A stretch of 64,000 bases of DNA from Siphonodentalium dalli (lineage: Eukaryota; Mollusca; Scaphopoda; Gadilida; Siphonodentaliidae): contig CP136065.1 in NCBI GenBank assembly GCA_032622095.1, positions 207,554,151 to 207,618,150 on the forward strand, given 5' to 3'. This document shows, piece after piece, positions 11,703-24,769 of this stretch. The notes under the pieces were generated by a model. That model was not told the origin of the DNA. It worked only from the letters and a program-made list of their open reading frames with translations, and searched no databases. Numbering within the stretch: position 1 is the first letter of the stretch; every line of letters starts with the position of its first letter. A program made the translations under genes and the position numbers.

Positions 11703-12375
11703 GGGGTGAATACTGACTGATGCAAATTCGGAATATTGAGCCGTGCATAAGGTTATATTTTGATTTATTTGTTCATTTGCCCAATCGTTATATATTTGAC
11801 TGGCGTTCGTGTCGGCCGAGTGACTCAAGATTGGTGTACAAATATTCAGCCGTTTACCATTTAACAGAGGTCACGTTGATTACGACTCCGCCCTATATAT
11901 ATTATCGGTTATCAGTTAATCTATTTTGTGTGTGCTCTTTTGAACTAATTATGGGGCTTTGTTCGCACAAATTTATTCGTATGCAAAATGAAGCAGTATT
12001 TCAGCAATTACGTTTGATCCAGAAATGACATAAGAATATGAATTGAATGACAAAAAGGTACATTTCTTTGCCTATACATAAGGCACGTCCTGTGACAGAG
12101 TTCAGTTCATTATAATTGCGTTCTGGCCTAACATTCGGTCGCAGAGTTTAAGCAATTTAAATTCAATGCGCATAATCGATTATAAATATTTTGATCTCAT
12201 TAATTTTTATTTTAGAAGTTTTCCTTGACAGAAATAGACCAGATTGAATAGAGTGCATTTTATAAGTAGGTACAACACATTGCATACCAGTGTGTCGTTG
12301 ACAATGACTTCTAACCGTGGAATGCGGGGTATGCAAACCGTAACGGCGGAAGCAATTGTAGTTTAATAATATCGG
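11703..12375. other. Module D downstream flank, then no gene seen
   Basis: 11,711-11,770 aligns with the right flank of the Mutator-like element at 7558-7620, for example 'attcggaatattga' versus 'ttcggaaatattga', so it is the continuation of the module. No recognisable gene follows. Confidence 0.5.
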
Positions 12376-13023
12376 ATGAGGCAGCCAGTGTATTCCATTC
12401 CAAAATTGCATACTATGTTAGATAAAATAGGCTATCCACACAATATCTGTCTCTTTTCAACAATCACAAACTACCGTGGGAACATCTTTTTTTGCAAGTT
12501 CATAAATGAATCTCAGCCCGGAATAAGTATATCCGAATCAGGGGCGGCTAAGCAAAGGGGCATGTATCGATCTACCGTTCGGCCATCAATTACCATTACG
12601 ACTGTTTGTCCTGAAAGCACACCTGTACAGACTATATACAATCGCTCCAGTGGTTTTGTACAGGAAATGTTCTCCATATTAGCCAAATACGATCTTTTGA
12701 ACTATTTGAACGACTACCTGGACATTGGGGTCTTCCCAAAACTGTCAACGTGGATAACTCTTGTGAAGGCAGCTGTCAGGGGAACGTTCATTTCCTCGTG
12801 GCAGACCAAAGTTTCGTCCGATCCATCCTTGCGAATTATGTGGAAAGTTCATCCTAATCCCCTATCAAACTGGGCAGTCTGGAAACTTCTCCATGGAAAC
12901 GCTCACATGTTGAAATATCTCGAAAACTTAGTACTGCTTCTCAACAGGACTACCTATGCCAACAATTTAGTGTGTCATCTCTGCAGCGAAGTGTACTCGA
13001 ACGAAATCGACCACGCCATGTAG
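12376..13023 (+). pseudogene. LINE (non-LTR retrotransposon) ORF2 C-terminal fragment
   Basis: A 215-codon frame. Residues from about 100 onward carry spaced hydrophobic, Trp and Arg features (KYDLLNYLNDYLDIGVFP, a WITLV segment, MWKVHPNP, NWAVWKLL). It ends in a truncated C-x2-C...D-H motif (CHLCSEVYSNEIDH) where LINE ORF2 proteins of molluscs often have a C-x2-C...H...C knuckle. The frame stops with two TAG/TAA codons before the last cysteine, and no reverse transcriptase or endonuclease domain is present upstream. I infer a 5'-truncated, decayed LINE. The call rests on motif spacing only; a host exon cannot be excluded. Confidence 0.4.
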
Positions 13024-16000
13024 TAACGACTAATTATCTTCTCGACACCCACGCATGTTGTAATGACTAACTTTCAAATCTGTTGGACAAATCAGATTTT
13101 CCTGCAACAAAAACTGTAGTGAACATTCAAATGCATATATGCTTCACTCTTGTGGTTTCCAACACCTCTCCATACTTGTACATAACGGCCCACCACACTG
13201 GCCAGGGGAGCCCACTTTAATCCAACTGTATTTATATGTGATGTATATTGATCTCTCCTATACTTGGAGGTAATAAAGATATCTCTCTGTGCCACTACCG
13301 TTGAGTACATTCGCCAACCCTGATGTGAGTGGTATACACGAAGTGTTATCATAACAGGTGGATTACGGCAATGGTTTGTTGAACAATTATATCTATTCTC
13401 ATTTTCGCTTTTGAGATATTATATATATAAACGAAACAACTCAACTATATTTAAGCACGAACAAAGGTCTTTCCTGTCTGAACAAGAATGACAATCTGTC
13501 TTCGGAATTTAATAGCTTTTCGAAACATTCTTTCAGAGGACCAATAAATGAGGTGTGTGGTTCCAAACAATGTATTGAGCAGTTCGTTTCGGACTCTTGT
13601 AGAATAATATATTTGAGACGAGAAGTGCCGCATAAAACTGTTAAAAGTGTCGTCGCCTTGGTCATATATAATATGGAATGCATGCGAATGAATTGTTCAA
13701 CGTATACCTATCACTTATTTCATTTTTGACATTAAATACCGACCTGACCATTTATTTCCAGCCACGAACTTTCCAAAAAACTGAGACTATCTAATAATTT
13801 GCTCGACTTTATCTGGTTCAATGGGTTGCAGCACAGTTGTAAATTCGTGGTTGGACGCGAAGACACTCTAGCCACGCGCCTGTATGTCCCAGAAATTTAT
13901 AGCCATATAGAATGTGGATTTTCACATCAAGTGTATGTATAACGACGAAAAATAACCTATATTATGTCATCTTAAAGACATATTATGTACTTGCTCGGGT
14001 GCGTGTAACTGATAAAATAGAATTCAGGAGCTATGCCAACTGGAGAAATGTAGTATTCTATTAACATCGCGAAAATCTGAAGCAAATCGAATGTGCCACT
14101 CCATAGAAAACATCGTCTGAACTACGCTCAATTGTAAATATTTCGGGACGCATCTATCGGCGATAAACTAATGAAAATTATTTCCCCATCGAGAGTCACT
14201 GCATTTAATTAATATATAAGAATGACGGTGTTTGTTGTCAATTTGGATATAATATTTGTGAAAATACCAATTCTTTGGACAAGATTAATCTACATTTCTA
14301 TTTGATCACCATACCGGAGTATTTCACATTACTTTTATTTATATTATTAAATCGGACCTGACCTTTTGAAATTAAGGCGCCAAATATGTACTGAACCCAA
14401 CACTGATATAGCAAATGGCTTTGCTCACCTTTGGCCGCCTTCCTCTGTTTTTATGACCATGCATGCGATACGCTCGCATGGAGTCATACATATCCACCTC
14501 TCCGCGGGTCTCATGTGAATTACCAGTATTAACGCATTAATAGGAAATGCTCTGTTTGCCATATTTTCTGCCTGCTGAATATTTAATATGTTCTTTATGA
14601 ACGCTCGAGAAGGCCCCTGGCGGGGGAGCGTGTAGAGCCTTTCAATGGGCGGTAATCGAGCGATAAATTGCAGTCATATGGCGAGAAGGGGGACACGGCG
14701 TAACAAATGTTGTCTCCAGGACAAAGAGCCTCCGGTCAATTTAAACACAGTCATTCCCAGCGTATAATTCCACTCGTGAATATTGTATGATACTTGTATC
14801 GCTTCTTGGTGAGGTTCAAGCATATATCGAGGATGGGGCCGTTTCTTATGGCGTATATAAGTGTCTTCTGGAATGGGGTGCCCATTTTCGATTTCCAATT
14901 GCACACCAAGACCTGACTTAATTCCAAACAATTGAAAACGCATGTGCTCTCCATTCTCAAGTGTTCAAACTGTGCAAAGAAACGAGTGGTGATCCCTGCG
15001 TTCGTGGACAATTTTAAGAAACGTTTGCCCGGAACGTCTGCACATGAACACGGTGTCACGGAGCCAAAATGTATGTTGGGGTGGTCAGAACACAAACATT
15101 GTTGGTAGATCATATTTTGGGAACATTATCAGGGACGCCGCGATACATAGAGTAGCTGCCCCTCTTGTTCTCCGCAAACGGGGGGCGTGGCACAGGGGAT
15201 ACAAAGTACAATTTTTATCCTTCATACAAGACTGAAATAAAAAATAAACATAAACATTGTCGTGAAAGTAAACTACATGCCGCCTAATTCCAAGTTTCTT
15301 TGAAATTGTGTAATTTATTAGCAATTATATACATGTACATAATTATGCATATATGGTGAAATAAACAATGTGGTATATATTAACAATTCGACGTCCTTAA
15401 ATGCTGCGTAAGTAGCACACTGTTATCTTTTCGGCATTAATGCTCTATATACCTCCGATTAAAATCGTGGTCTTTTAATGGAGGTTGTGCCCTTTGCACA
15501 TGGTTGCTTCCCACAACTTCTCTGATAATACAAGTGCAGAAAACAAACAAAATAGCCATGCATCACATAATATAAGTTCAACAAACGACGTAAAGTTTTG
15601 TCGAACTTTTTATCCAAAATCCCCAGGTTTTTTTTCACTTATTATCCGATATCCCCGAAGCGAATCTAAGCATAATGGAAGCACTGGAGGGCGAGGGGCA
15701 CAACCTTCAGACAGACACTTTGTCACAAAGTTATATATGCAGGGCCGAGTTAATTTCTTCTTGACTCGCAAACGTTAGTTGCAATGTGATTCAAACTACT
15801 ATGAGATTAGTGTAATGCCTAACCTATCATCATATACGACATTATACATATATAGAAACAACGAAATACCACATGCATGGGCAATTAATACACGTCCGGT
15901 ATTGTTTGTTGATGAGTATTTGTAGACCCACTGAGCAGTATTTGCATTTAGTGAATTATTAACGCATAGTGAAATTGCGCATTGAGATACACCAAGTCCC

Positions 16001-17596
16001 AGTGACACCCGGTGATCATCTGATTCTAAATTCCAATTAATAAACAAGTTGTATAATGGCAAGCGTGCCAGCATATAAAAAACTCGACACGTGCATGTGT
16101 TGACTGCCATGACTATTAGCATTTAGTGGAGTTTGCGTGCAATGGATAATTGCACATGCAGATATATCATGACTCAGTGACAATGATCTAAATATGACAC
16201 AAGAAATGATATATTTCGTACACATGGCATACACTCGAGATAATTTACTTGTCACCCGAATATTCATGTCTGGCAATAAGCATGCAATTCTGTATATCAC
16301 CTCTTGAGCAATGGATTTAAAATGCGAGCCAAATTGGTGAGAATGGGCGGGTTCTATAGCCGTGAAGAGACTTGCTCTTTTAGAGAGGGAACTTGCGGAT
16401 TGGAGAGGAGAGATTTACAAAGGGTACGTTTTGGATATGTATATAGCAACCGTATGCTCGTATTCTGCTGACCCATGCATGGCAATGTTAGTCTGCCTGG
16501 GCTGATCGTTTGTTAACTTTCTTCACATCGGAAATAGAGATGTGCAACAGCACGACTATATATATGCGCCCCAGCCAAATATTCCCCTCTGTGATAACGT
16601 TTCCCTCTTGTAAATTATGCATTCAATGATTATCCGGTCAGCAAATGACTGGAAGGGACCGAAGGGTGTTTAAAGTCGAAGTTGAAATATACCCTGAATT
16701 CAAAAGATGTATTCGATCGTTGTACATCGCGCTCCACTTTGTCCCACTAACCACACCTGTCGCATGCATACATTTACTCACGTTCGAGTGGCCATTGAAG
16801 AGTGCAAATAATCGCACAATATGCGCCGCGATCAATTGTCACTACAGACTCCTAATACCCAACTCAAAAACCAACATCGCCGCATAATCTATACAGTCTA
16901 ATGGTGCTGATCTCGTCATTCGATATACGCGGCTTTAACTTTGACATTACTGCATTATCTACAAACCACTGATGGGGTGCAAATCGTTGTTCGTGATTAC
17001 TGGACGTAACCAGATCCTTCATTGATATGCAAGATGCCATCTCGTCTTCCTATCGTTAAACGTCGGCCAAATACTTGGATATAATGAAACCTTTATCACG
17101 TAATTCTATTCATGTGCAAAGGTAAGTTGGAATGATGAATTTTAATTGCCAGTGCCGCACCTGGTATCATGTTGCAATCTAGTTATTACTACACTATCCA
17201 TACCACACATTCTGTATCAATGTTATAACGTTAGAACGGTTGGACTAGTGCCTATATATACTGTAGCTCAGTGTTTCAAACTTTTGAAAAACTAATGAAA
17301 AAATAAATGTCTAAAACTTTCCAGATTGATTGATTGATCGATATAGTGGTAACATTTTAAAATATATTAACAATTTCAACTCATTTCCAGTCTGAATGTT
17401 TCAGCTCATGTTGTGTCGAGTGCGAAATTTATAACTATTGAAATTCTCTTCCATATTCACACCACCATCCAAGTCACCATCTATACACTGATATATCTTT
17501 AATAGTTGGGTTGTATAAATATTGCGAGGAGCACTTTATAATATAATAAATTTTAATGGAACTTCTGTTCAGTACAATTAAAAATTCACTTTCATG
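13024..17596. other. No gene or repeat recognised
   Basis: About 4.5 kb of AT-rich DNA. Open frames up to 120 codons on either strand show no family features, no convincing splice sites and no shared repeats with the rest of the window. The first 400 bp may still belong to the decayed LINE. Confidence 0.4.
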
Positions 17597-17825
17597 CCTA
17601 ACCCTGTCTTAGTAAAGACTCATTGACGAGTATAGTGTACCCTTTGTTGAACTTATTATCTGAACATTTTTTTCCATTTGCAGTATTAATCCTTCTGCAC
17701 TTGTATTATCTTTTCGCCTGTCTGTCGTCTGTTCTATTTCCTGAACATGTCTCCAAATGAATAATAAACTAACCCAATATGTATATATATTAAATAACAT
17801 GTTCCATTGGTCTAGCATAACCACC
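17597..17825 (-). mobile_element. Degraded TTAA-type MITE (CCCTTTCTTTAGTAAA family)
   Basis: It contains 'gtaaagactcattgacgagta', 'tgttgaacttattatctgaa' and 'cctgaacatgtctccaaatg', which recur at 48,182-48,440. Its ends are decayed, so borders are approximate. Confidence 0.5.
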
Positions 17826-18183
17826 TCTGTATGGTGGGACTGTTCGGCACCATGCAGATATACAGTTCAATTATTACCACATTCATCATTATGTTTGTTG
17901 ATCTCGGGACATGTTGGGTTTTGTTTTCAAAAGTGATCAAAGTGAAAGCTGATTTGAACAATATTTCTGATTATTCCTTCAAGACGTCTTGTCCAACCTC
18001 GGACTAACATAGCAATGTGGATATAGCCGTATGGTTTAGTTTTTCCCGACCGAGAGCCATTTTGTGATGACGTTTTGTTTGTTTCTTGTAGGCCAGAGAC
18101 GTGCAGCCCGCATAGCATGGCGGTGTGAGGATGCCTCGGACGTGAAGACATCTACGTGTCTCTCTTATGGATTCTCCTCTTGT

Positions 18184-18705
18184 TTACATGTGAATCCTCT
18201 GATACATCTCAGAAAGTGGGACTTGTCTCCCCTCGTCTGACAGTGCATGAGTAAGGATAAAGTAACAGTCAGACCACGGTGCTTCGTTGGGTACAATGAC
18301 CTTCAGTTTCTCTACGAGATTGGGATCTTTACATGTTTCAAAATTGTTCTTCTGTGGATCTAGACTACCCACGTGTTGGGAACTTTGGATGCGTGATGAT
18401 ATATTTCATGTTGACCAGTTGTTTTAGTATCCGAGAAACTGGTGTTTACAAACCAACAGCAACCAGTGTGCTTTCGAGATACTGTGAACATCGACCGCGC
18501 AGATGACGTATTTCAACTCGTAATCTGCATGCGATATATATCTACGGTTCTTGGTTGAGAATAATACTGTTCCATCCGTATTTTTGAACGTGATATTCCA
18601 AGGATTTCTGAGGACGTGGTCGTGACGCCGTAGTGACAGGTGTGGCATGTGAAACAACCATAAACTATTACATTACCTGATTGTCAAATATATACCTACT
18701 TACTG
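18184..18705 (-). other. Possible coding exons or relic, unidentified
   Basis: Two neighbouring minus-strand frames, 18,657-18,424 (78 codons, including RNPWNITFKNTDGTVLF) and 18,372-18,184 (about 60 codons, including LKVIVPNEAPWSDCYFIL), look protein-like: mixed composition, alternating hydrophobic residues and higher GC than the surroundings. They are in different frames. An intron of about 60 bp or a frameshift would be needed to join them. A possible acceptor ('taatgtaatag') lies at about 18,670. I do not recognise the family and did not find more exons on either side. Confidence 0.25.
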
Positions 18706-19490
18706 ACAACGACAACCATTTAGCCGAATCAAATATAAAAATATTTTGCCCAGAAGGCACGAAACGTCGCCCGACCGTGTGGGTTTTATAGTTTATCGGG
18801 AACACATAACATATACCACCGCTTATTGGACACATTCGATTCAACAGTGTTATTAAAGGAACTTATAAGGCGTAATTTCACAGCTGAATTCTTAAAAGGA
18901 TTATATCGCCCGATATTAGGCGAGCGCTGGCTTACGGTCAAAAGAAATTTATGGAGAACATACAGGGGGATTAGAAAGCTCTGGGTGATTAAATTAAGCT
19001 ATTGCAGTTATTATTCTCTATGTCAATGACTCCAATTTGTGAGTACATTTCTGGATTTTATTTGCGTTGGTCACTTCTGCATTTCGCTGTTGGATTTATT
19101 GTGAATATTGGAGTGATGTTATAGTCGACGACCTGAAGGAATATTAAAAGGGAAGAGCAGTACAGAGAGCCTTTAACAAGCAGTATAGAGCCTTTGACAG
19201 CTTCCGATGATGATATGGTGTTTTCGCACCGCTTTGTTGGTTATTTTTTCGGATGAGACGGGAATTCAACACGATACCAAGTGCTGATTTGTATTGGATT
19301 ATTTCGGAGTATGTTCGGGTTAGCAGAACCACTGTCTAGGTCTATCTGCGACCAGGAGTTTGACTCGGTCCACACCATCCTCACACACAGGTAAGCTCAA
19401 TATCAAAGGATACCATATTAACTACATGTACCTAAAGTTACCTAAGATGGCAAAGATACAATAGGTGGCATAATATCCTTTAACTCGTTG

Positions 19491-19640
19491 TTTACTAAAC
19501 GGATTCTCCCATCTGTTAAAAAGGGTATTAATTGGAATGGTATATTATTCATTTGGAGGGGTGCTCATTAAGTAGAAGCAGACTACAGACAGACGAATTG
19601 ATAATCCAGGTGCAGAAGGGTGCACTATTTATTGGCTGGA
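19491..19640 (+). mobile_element. Truncated TTAA-type MITE
   Basis: It starts TTAACTCGTTGTTTACTAAA and continues with 'ggattctcccatctg' and 'attattcatttggaggggtg', matching the right-hand half of the family seen complete at 51,358-51,621 and 59,464-59,668. The other end is missing. Confidence 0.55.
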
Positions 19641-19699
19641 ACTGTCCAGATGATATGTTCAAGATATATTTAGAAATAGCCGTATGAGTCTTGTGTATA

Positions 19700-20029
19700 C
19701 GATAATGGTCAATCCCGGGTATAAATTAACAGTAAAATAACACATTTTTAGACTCATGAGATATATTATTGTGCAAATATAATGTTACACAATGCACGAT
19801 CTTTCGATCCTTCTATGGATCTTTATCAAGTGAAGTGGATCGTTATCATTGGAGTTGTGATGCCACGGACAACGCCGACGATATAACGACCCACTTCACT
19901 TGATAAAGATCCATAGAAGGATCGAAAGCTCGTGTATTGTGTAACATTATATTTGCACAATAATATATCTCATGAGTCTAAAAATGTGTTATTTTACTGT
20001 TAATTTATACCCGGGATTTACCATTATTG
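19700..20029. mobile_element. Fold-back element with 139-bp arms
   Basis: The arms 19,700-19,838 and 19,891-20,029 are inverted copies with few mismatches. They contain AATCCCGGGTATAAATTAAC, GACTCATGAGATATATTATT and CTTTATCAAGTGAAGTGG. The loop is about 52 bp. No open frame and no clear target duplication were found. It would extrude as a cruciform or form a long dsRNA hairpin if transcribed. The class is unknown. Confidence 0.85.
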
Positions 20030-21740
20030 ATGAATATTTCACAATAATTTTTCAACAAAGAACGGCTTAAGCATTCCCCGTCCGACCCGACGCCAAAACA
20101 ACAACTATATATTAACTCATTCTCCGGACGATTTGATTGTCAGATATCTATTTTCAAGGACGTCGTTTTATCATGTTTTGAAATTTGGTCGCTGAATAAT
20201 TAAAAAGATCGCCTTCGATTAAGATCGCATATGGTATAACCCATTAACGACGAAATATTAAAGAGCGTCCATAAACTATGTTTTGTTTGTTCTCATATAG
20301 TGTTAGTTTTTATGTTGTTGTGGGATCTTCGGGATGCCATGTCTGTTACTATAGTAACATACAGACATCGCGAAGACCCCCCAAGAATATAATGACGTTG
20401 GTTGCAAATAATTTATATGCGTTATTTACCTGGTAAATGAGAAATACCTTCAAACAGTCTGACTAATTTGGTGTCAAATCGGTTGGGAATCTTTAAAGGT
20501 CTTGGTGGCATATCACCATCTCTATTTCAAACGACACCCTTGGTGACGTACGTGGAAATGCATATGACATTCATCATATAAATAACCTTGATTAATTAAT
20601 AAAGTCTGATAGTTTTCAAAATTCAGATTTGATACACTTTCAGAAAATTCGATTTTGTCGAGCGACACATGGTCATGCACCGTTGGAGTCAAGACACAAA
20701 CAACGTAGCACAACTAATGCTGCGCGTCTTCTCATTCAGATAAAATAAATCTAAATTAAATGAGATTGTCGTTCGGTACACGTCCAAACACGTTAGGTCC
20801 TCCTTTATTTGGCTTGTATTTACACCCCTCCCTAAACCCCTGATAATCCTGATAACTGCTTAATTGATTGTATCAACTATTGTAGAAAAAATGTTTTCCG
20901 CTTTATTCGCCAGAGTTCATTCGGTGCGAAATTGTGGGACCATCTAGTCATTCTATGAGCGTGAGTGTCATTGTTCATAGAGTTTAGCAGAGTACAGATT
21001 TCCTAAGTGGGCCAATTCTATTGATGTATTGCGAGTGTTTTCCTTTTTCAAACACCCATGCATTCAACTTTATCGAAACATCAAAATGACTTTAATATGT
21101 GTGTCTCAGTTCACAGGGGGCTAAAATGCTAAGTCAGAACATTATAATATCAACTGAAATATCTCGAAGGGTGATCACGTCATTATATTATTTTGGTGTG
21201 TTAAAGAGGAGGCCAAGTGACCAATTTTGAATAGGCATTTCCATGCAAATCTCCGCAGCAAAAGTTAAGAGTTGCACATATTGTGGGTGTGACTTCGTGC
21301 GATATTGAAAACATGCTACACATATTTATCTGGTGGGTCGGCTTGGAATAATTATGTCCATTAGAGAGTGGGTGTACTTATTTTTTAATTTTATATTGAT
21401 TTATCAAAACTAGGTCAGATCAAAATTCTCCATAACAAATTTATAGTAAAAATTGGCAATTTACACAGCCCAGCCGCCAGTTAAATATTGTGTCTGTTTA
21501 TTAATGATATGACTGCTTTGTCGCCAGCAAACTGCTTCATATATAACTTTTGCAGTGGATATTTGCATGGAAATCCGAATTCACTTGACCTGCCCCTTAA
21601 AACACGCAAGAAAATAGGTCACTTATATATATTTACGCGTGCTTCGCCCAGAAGTACTGAAATAGAACCAGGAACGCAAATAAATCTATATCTCCGTCAG
21701 ATGTCGATTACAAAAAGATGCTCCGTCGCCAAGTGAAAAG
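20030..21740. other. No gene seen
   Basis: A small palindrome lies near 20,339-20,370 ('atgtctgt', 'tactatagta', 'acatacagacat') and a single AAAGAGCGT motif at about 20,259. Nothing coding is recognisable. Confidence 0.45.
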
Positions 21741-21747
21741 ATAACTT

Positions 21748-22560
21748 TATAAAGAGCGTTTATACATCACACCAAGTCGTTGTAAATATTATAAAGAGCG
21801 TTTTTAATCCTTTCTTGACAAAATGACGTTGTCTAAAAGTAAATTTCATCATATGCATGTTTGATTAGCCGAAATTTGGCTTTTGGAAATATTTACCTGA
21901 TTTGTGTCAATTCGAGTGGACTATCTTTAAGAGAAAAAGAAGCGATGTTCATATAAAGTAAGTTCAACACCGCTCGATTTTGTAATACCCTGGACATCCG
22001 CTTCCGGGGATCAACGAGAATGCAAATACTCTAATACGGATTGTACGACATGAAGCAATAAAGAGCGTTACTCGTTCGTCTATTCCTGATATGGTAGAAA
22101 TAAAGAGCGTTTATCTCAACCGTGTGTGACAAGCGTTTTTATCCAGAATAAATAAAGCCTGTGTGTCGATTTCATGTATTTATATTGATCTATCGACCTA
22201 CATGTATATCTCCTTCGATTTCATGTATTTATATTGATCTATCGACCTACATGTATATCTCCTTCGATGTCATGTATTTATATTGATCTATCGACCTACA
22301 TGTATTTATATTGATCTATCGACCTACATGTATTTATATTGATCTATCGACCTACATGTATTTATATTGATCTATCGACCTACATGTATTTATATTGATC
22401 TATCGACCTACATGTATTTATATTGATCTATCGACCTACATGTATATCTCCTTCCAATTTATGATATAATTTGCAGGTTCAATGAGCCATGTTCGTCTTA
22501 ATGCATTGTTTTTGGTTAGATTAGGCCGCATAACAAAGAGCGTATAATCGTGTCGTATTT
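21748..22560 (+). repeat. AAAGAGCGTT-family region with two motif pairs
   Basis: Motif pairs occur at 21,748/21,790 and 22,058/22,099, with an extra degenerate one near 22,533. Between and after them are the family landmarks 'tattcctgatatggtag' (22,081) and 'ttcaatgagccatgttcg' (22,478). The internal 'tttatcgacctatcg' block has been amplified here into the tandem array described next. No frame is coding. Confidence 0.65.
22158..22455 (+). repeat. 28-bp / 49-bp minisatellite
   Basis: There are eight copies of GATCTATCGACCTACATG. The first three are spaced 49 bp apart (28-bp unit plus a 21-bp insert 'tatatctccttcgatttcatg'), the last five 28 bp apart (unit: tatttatattgatctatcga + cctacatg). 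Copies are nearly identical, so the expansion is recent. Confidence 0.9.
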
Positions 22561-22769
22561 CCCGATGAAGTGACCCGTGAATAGCGTTTAATTTGGTCTA
22601 TGATTGTGTAAATGGCTGGACATATGGCTTGCTGAATATGTTTGTTTAATTGCAGTAAGCCTTAACACAGTATGCTCGTGTCTTCAATCACTTTTGACCG
22701 ATATATAATGTCAATATGTTATGTTTCCATGTGCCAAGTAGTCACCACGGCTGTTATTTTGCACTCGCT

Positions 22770-23069
22770 TTTCTAACAATTGGGATAATATGTCAATCGT
22801 TGAAACATAATTCGAATATTATCGAGATACGATAAACGCTTCTGCATTAATCCCCCCTCCAAAATATACATGACTGTAGACAGAGTTGGAAATATGTCTC
22901 CAGCACAACCATCGCTATATATTCCGTAAATAATTCTGCCATTAATTGTATTGGAACAGTTATTTTAGGTAACATGCTGCTTGATAACATTAACTATACC
23001 TGAAAGTGTTGCTTCTGTATTATAAAAAAAACTTATGTTTCTAATGGTACAACTGTGTTTTTTTTAAAT
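22770..23069 (+). repeat. Module E, upstream part
   Basis: It has 'aaacataattcgaatattat' (shared with module C/G flanks) and the conserved block 'aaccatcgctat' with 'ttccgtaaataattctgc' near 22,908. It starts the second array. Confidence 0.65.
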
Positions 23070-23286
23070 AACCACTCAGAATGCGAACCCTTCTTCCTAT
23101 CGGTCAGCTGACAGAAAGGAACGGTCATCAATGACTCGGGATTCTCCGACAGCTGTCAGAGATCCGAGTCCGCTTCGCGCTCAGAAGGGCACGCTACGAC
23201 TCGTCATCGTGGTTTACGATCCAGTCAGTATTACCTGACGTATCGTCGATACATACTATAGAAATGATCCCTAAAAGTATGATCTT
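23070..23286 (+). ncRNA. Conserved core module, copy E
   Basis: A 217-bp copy whose left half ('ttcctatcggtcagctgaca', 'cgggattctccgacagctgt') is the D type, while its downstream flank (23,287-23,530) matches that of copy A. The core type and the flank type therefore do not go together, as if the core had been exchanged. Confidence 0.45.
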
Positions 23287-23764
23287 AATGGTTTCCGTAG
23301 TTCAGTCTGATAGCATAGTTCTGTTAAACGATGGACTGAGGTGTAGTAATATATCTCTTTTAAATATATATAGTTTGTTTGAAAATTTCACTATGTTAAC
23401 TCGGCAGACTCTTAAGTTCATCGATATCAGTAACATTTATTCAATGTATTTTAATTACGTTAGTTTTGCTTCAAATTTCGTAAGTTTTATATTGAGAAGA
23501 AATAATTTATCGCGCGTCTGTTCTAAATAGAGTTACGGCCTCTCTTGTTCAGAATGTACAAAAAAAAAACCTTATTGCCATTCTTAAACTATTTTCTGCA
23601 GTGGTGCATACCGTTCAGTTCTTCAATAATCACTAGCCTACTTGGCATACTTCCGGCTTAGTCGTCAGGAACAGGGATTATCAAAAGATTTTATAGCAAA
23701 TTTTTTTCACAATTAATTATTTTGTCGTAGCTAAACTCACGATTAATTTCAAGCCTCGTGGAAT

Positions 23765-24064
23765 AAATTCAATTGAACCGAGGGGATATCAAGACAATCA
23801 CATATACACCGAATAAATTCAACCAATTTGTCAAATACATTTTGATGAAAATGAACTTTAGCATTATCGTGACTTTTAGTACAATGAGTTGTAGACGGAG
23901 TTGGAAATGTGTCTCGAGCACAACCATCGCTATTTCCGTAAATAATTTTGCATCAATTGTACTGAACATGTATTTTAGGTAACATGATGCTTGATATTCC
24001 TTAAGGTGTCTGCGACTGTTGCTTCTTTCATAAGCTACCATTTTATTTATTTATATTTTTTAAT
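23765..24064 (+). repeat. Module F, upstream part
   Basis: Near-identical to 4200-4513 (module B), including 'accgaggggatatcaagaca' and 'ttccgtaaataattttgcat'. Confidence 0.75.
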
Positions 24065-24283
24065 AACCACTCAGAATGCGAAACCTTCCTCCTTTAAGTC
24101 AAAAGACAAAAAGGAACGGTCATCAATGACTCAAGATCAACCGACCGAGGTCAGGAGATCCGAGTCCGCTTCGCGCTCAGAAGGGCACGCTACGACTCGT
24201 CATCGTGGTTTACGATCCAGTCAGTATTACCTGACGTATCGTCGATACATACTATAGAAATGATCCCTAAAAGTATGATCTTA
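24065..24283 (+). ncRNA. Conserved core module, copy F
   Basis: A 219-bp copy of the B type ('caagatcaaccgaccgaggt'). It sits exactly 995 bp after core E, the same distance as A to B. Confidence 0.45.
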
Positions 24284-24769
24284 ATGATTCCGGAAATTCC
24301 GAATGATAGCATAGTTCTGTCAAGCGATGGATTGAGGTGTAGTGAAATTTCTCTTTTAAATATCTGAAATTATCTGTGGGAAAAAAATCACTACTATGTT
24401 GACTCGGCTGATTCTGAAGTTCGTCGCTATCAGTAACAATAACAATTATTCAATGTCATTTAATTTTATTGGTTTTGCTGAAAATTTCATAAGTTTTACA
24501 TATCGAGAGGAAACACGTCTGTTCTAAATAGAGTTACCGCCTCTCCTGTCCAAAATGTATACACAAAGAAAGAAAAAACAATTGCCAATCTTAACCTATT
24601 TTCGGCATTGGTGCATACCGTTCTGTTCCTCTATAATATCACGTATAACTTGGACATTTTCGGCTTATAGTCGACAGGGACAGGGATTATCTAAATTTCA
24701 GCTGTACCAAATTTTATAGTATTTCTTATCAGCAATTTATTTTTCACAATTAATTATTTTGTCATAGCT

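Noticed and set aside
15044-15235. Small basic protein at 15.04-15.24 kb
   Set aside because: Overlapping frames on both strands of similar length, no family features and no splice context.
22158-22455. CRISPR array
   Set aside because: The 28-bp units are contiguous without unique spacers; it is a minisatellite in animal DNA.
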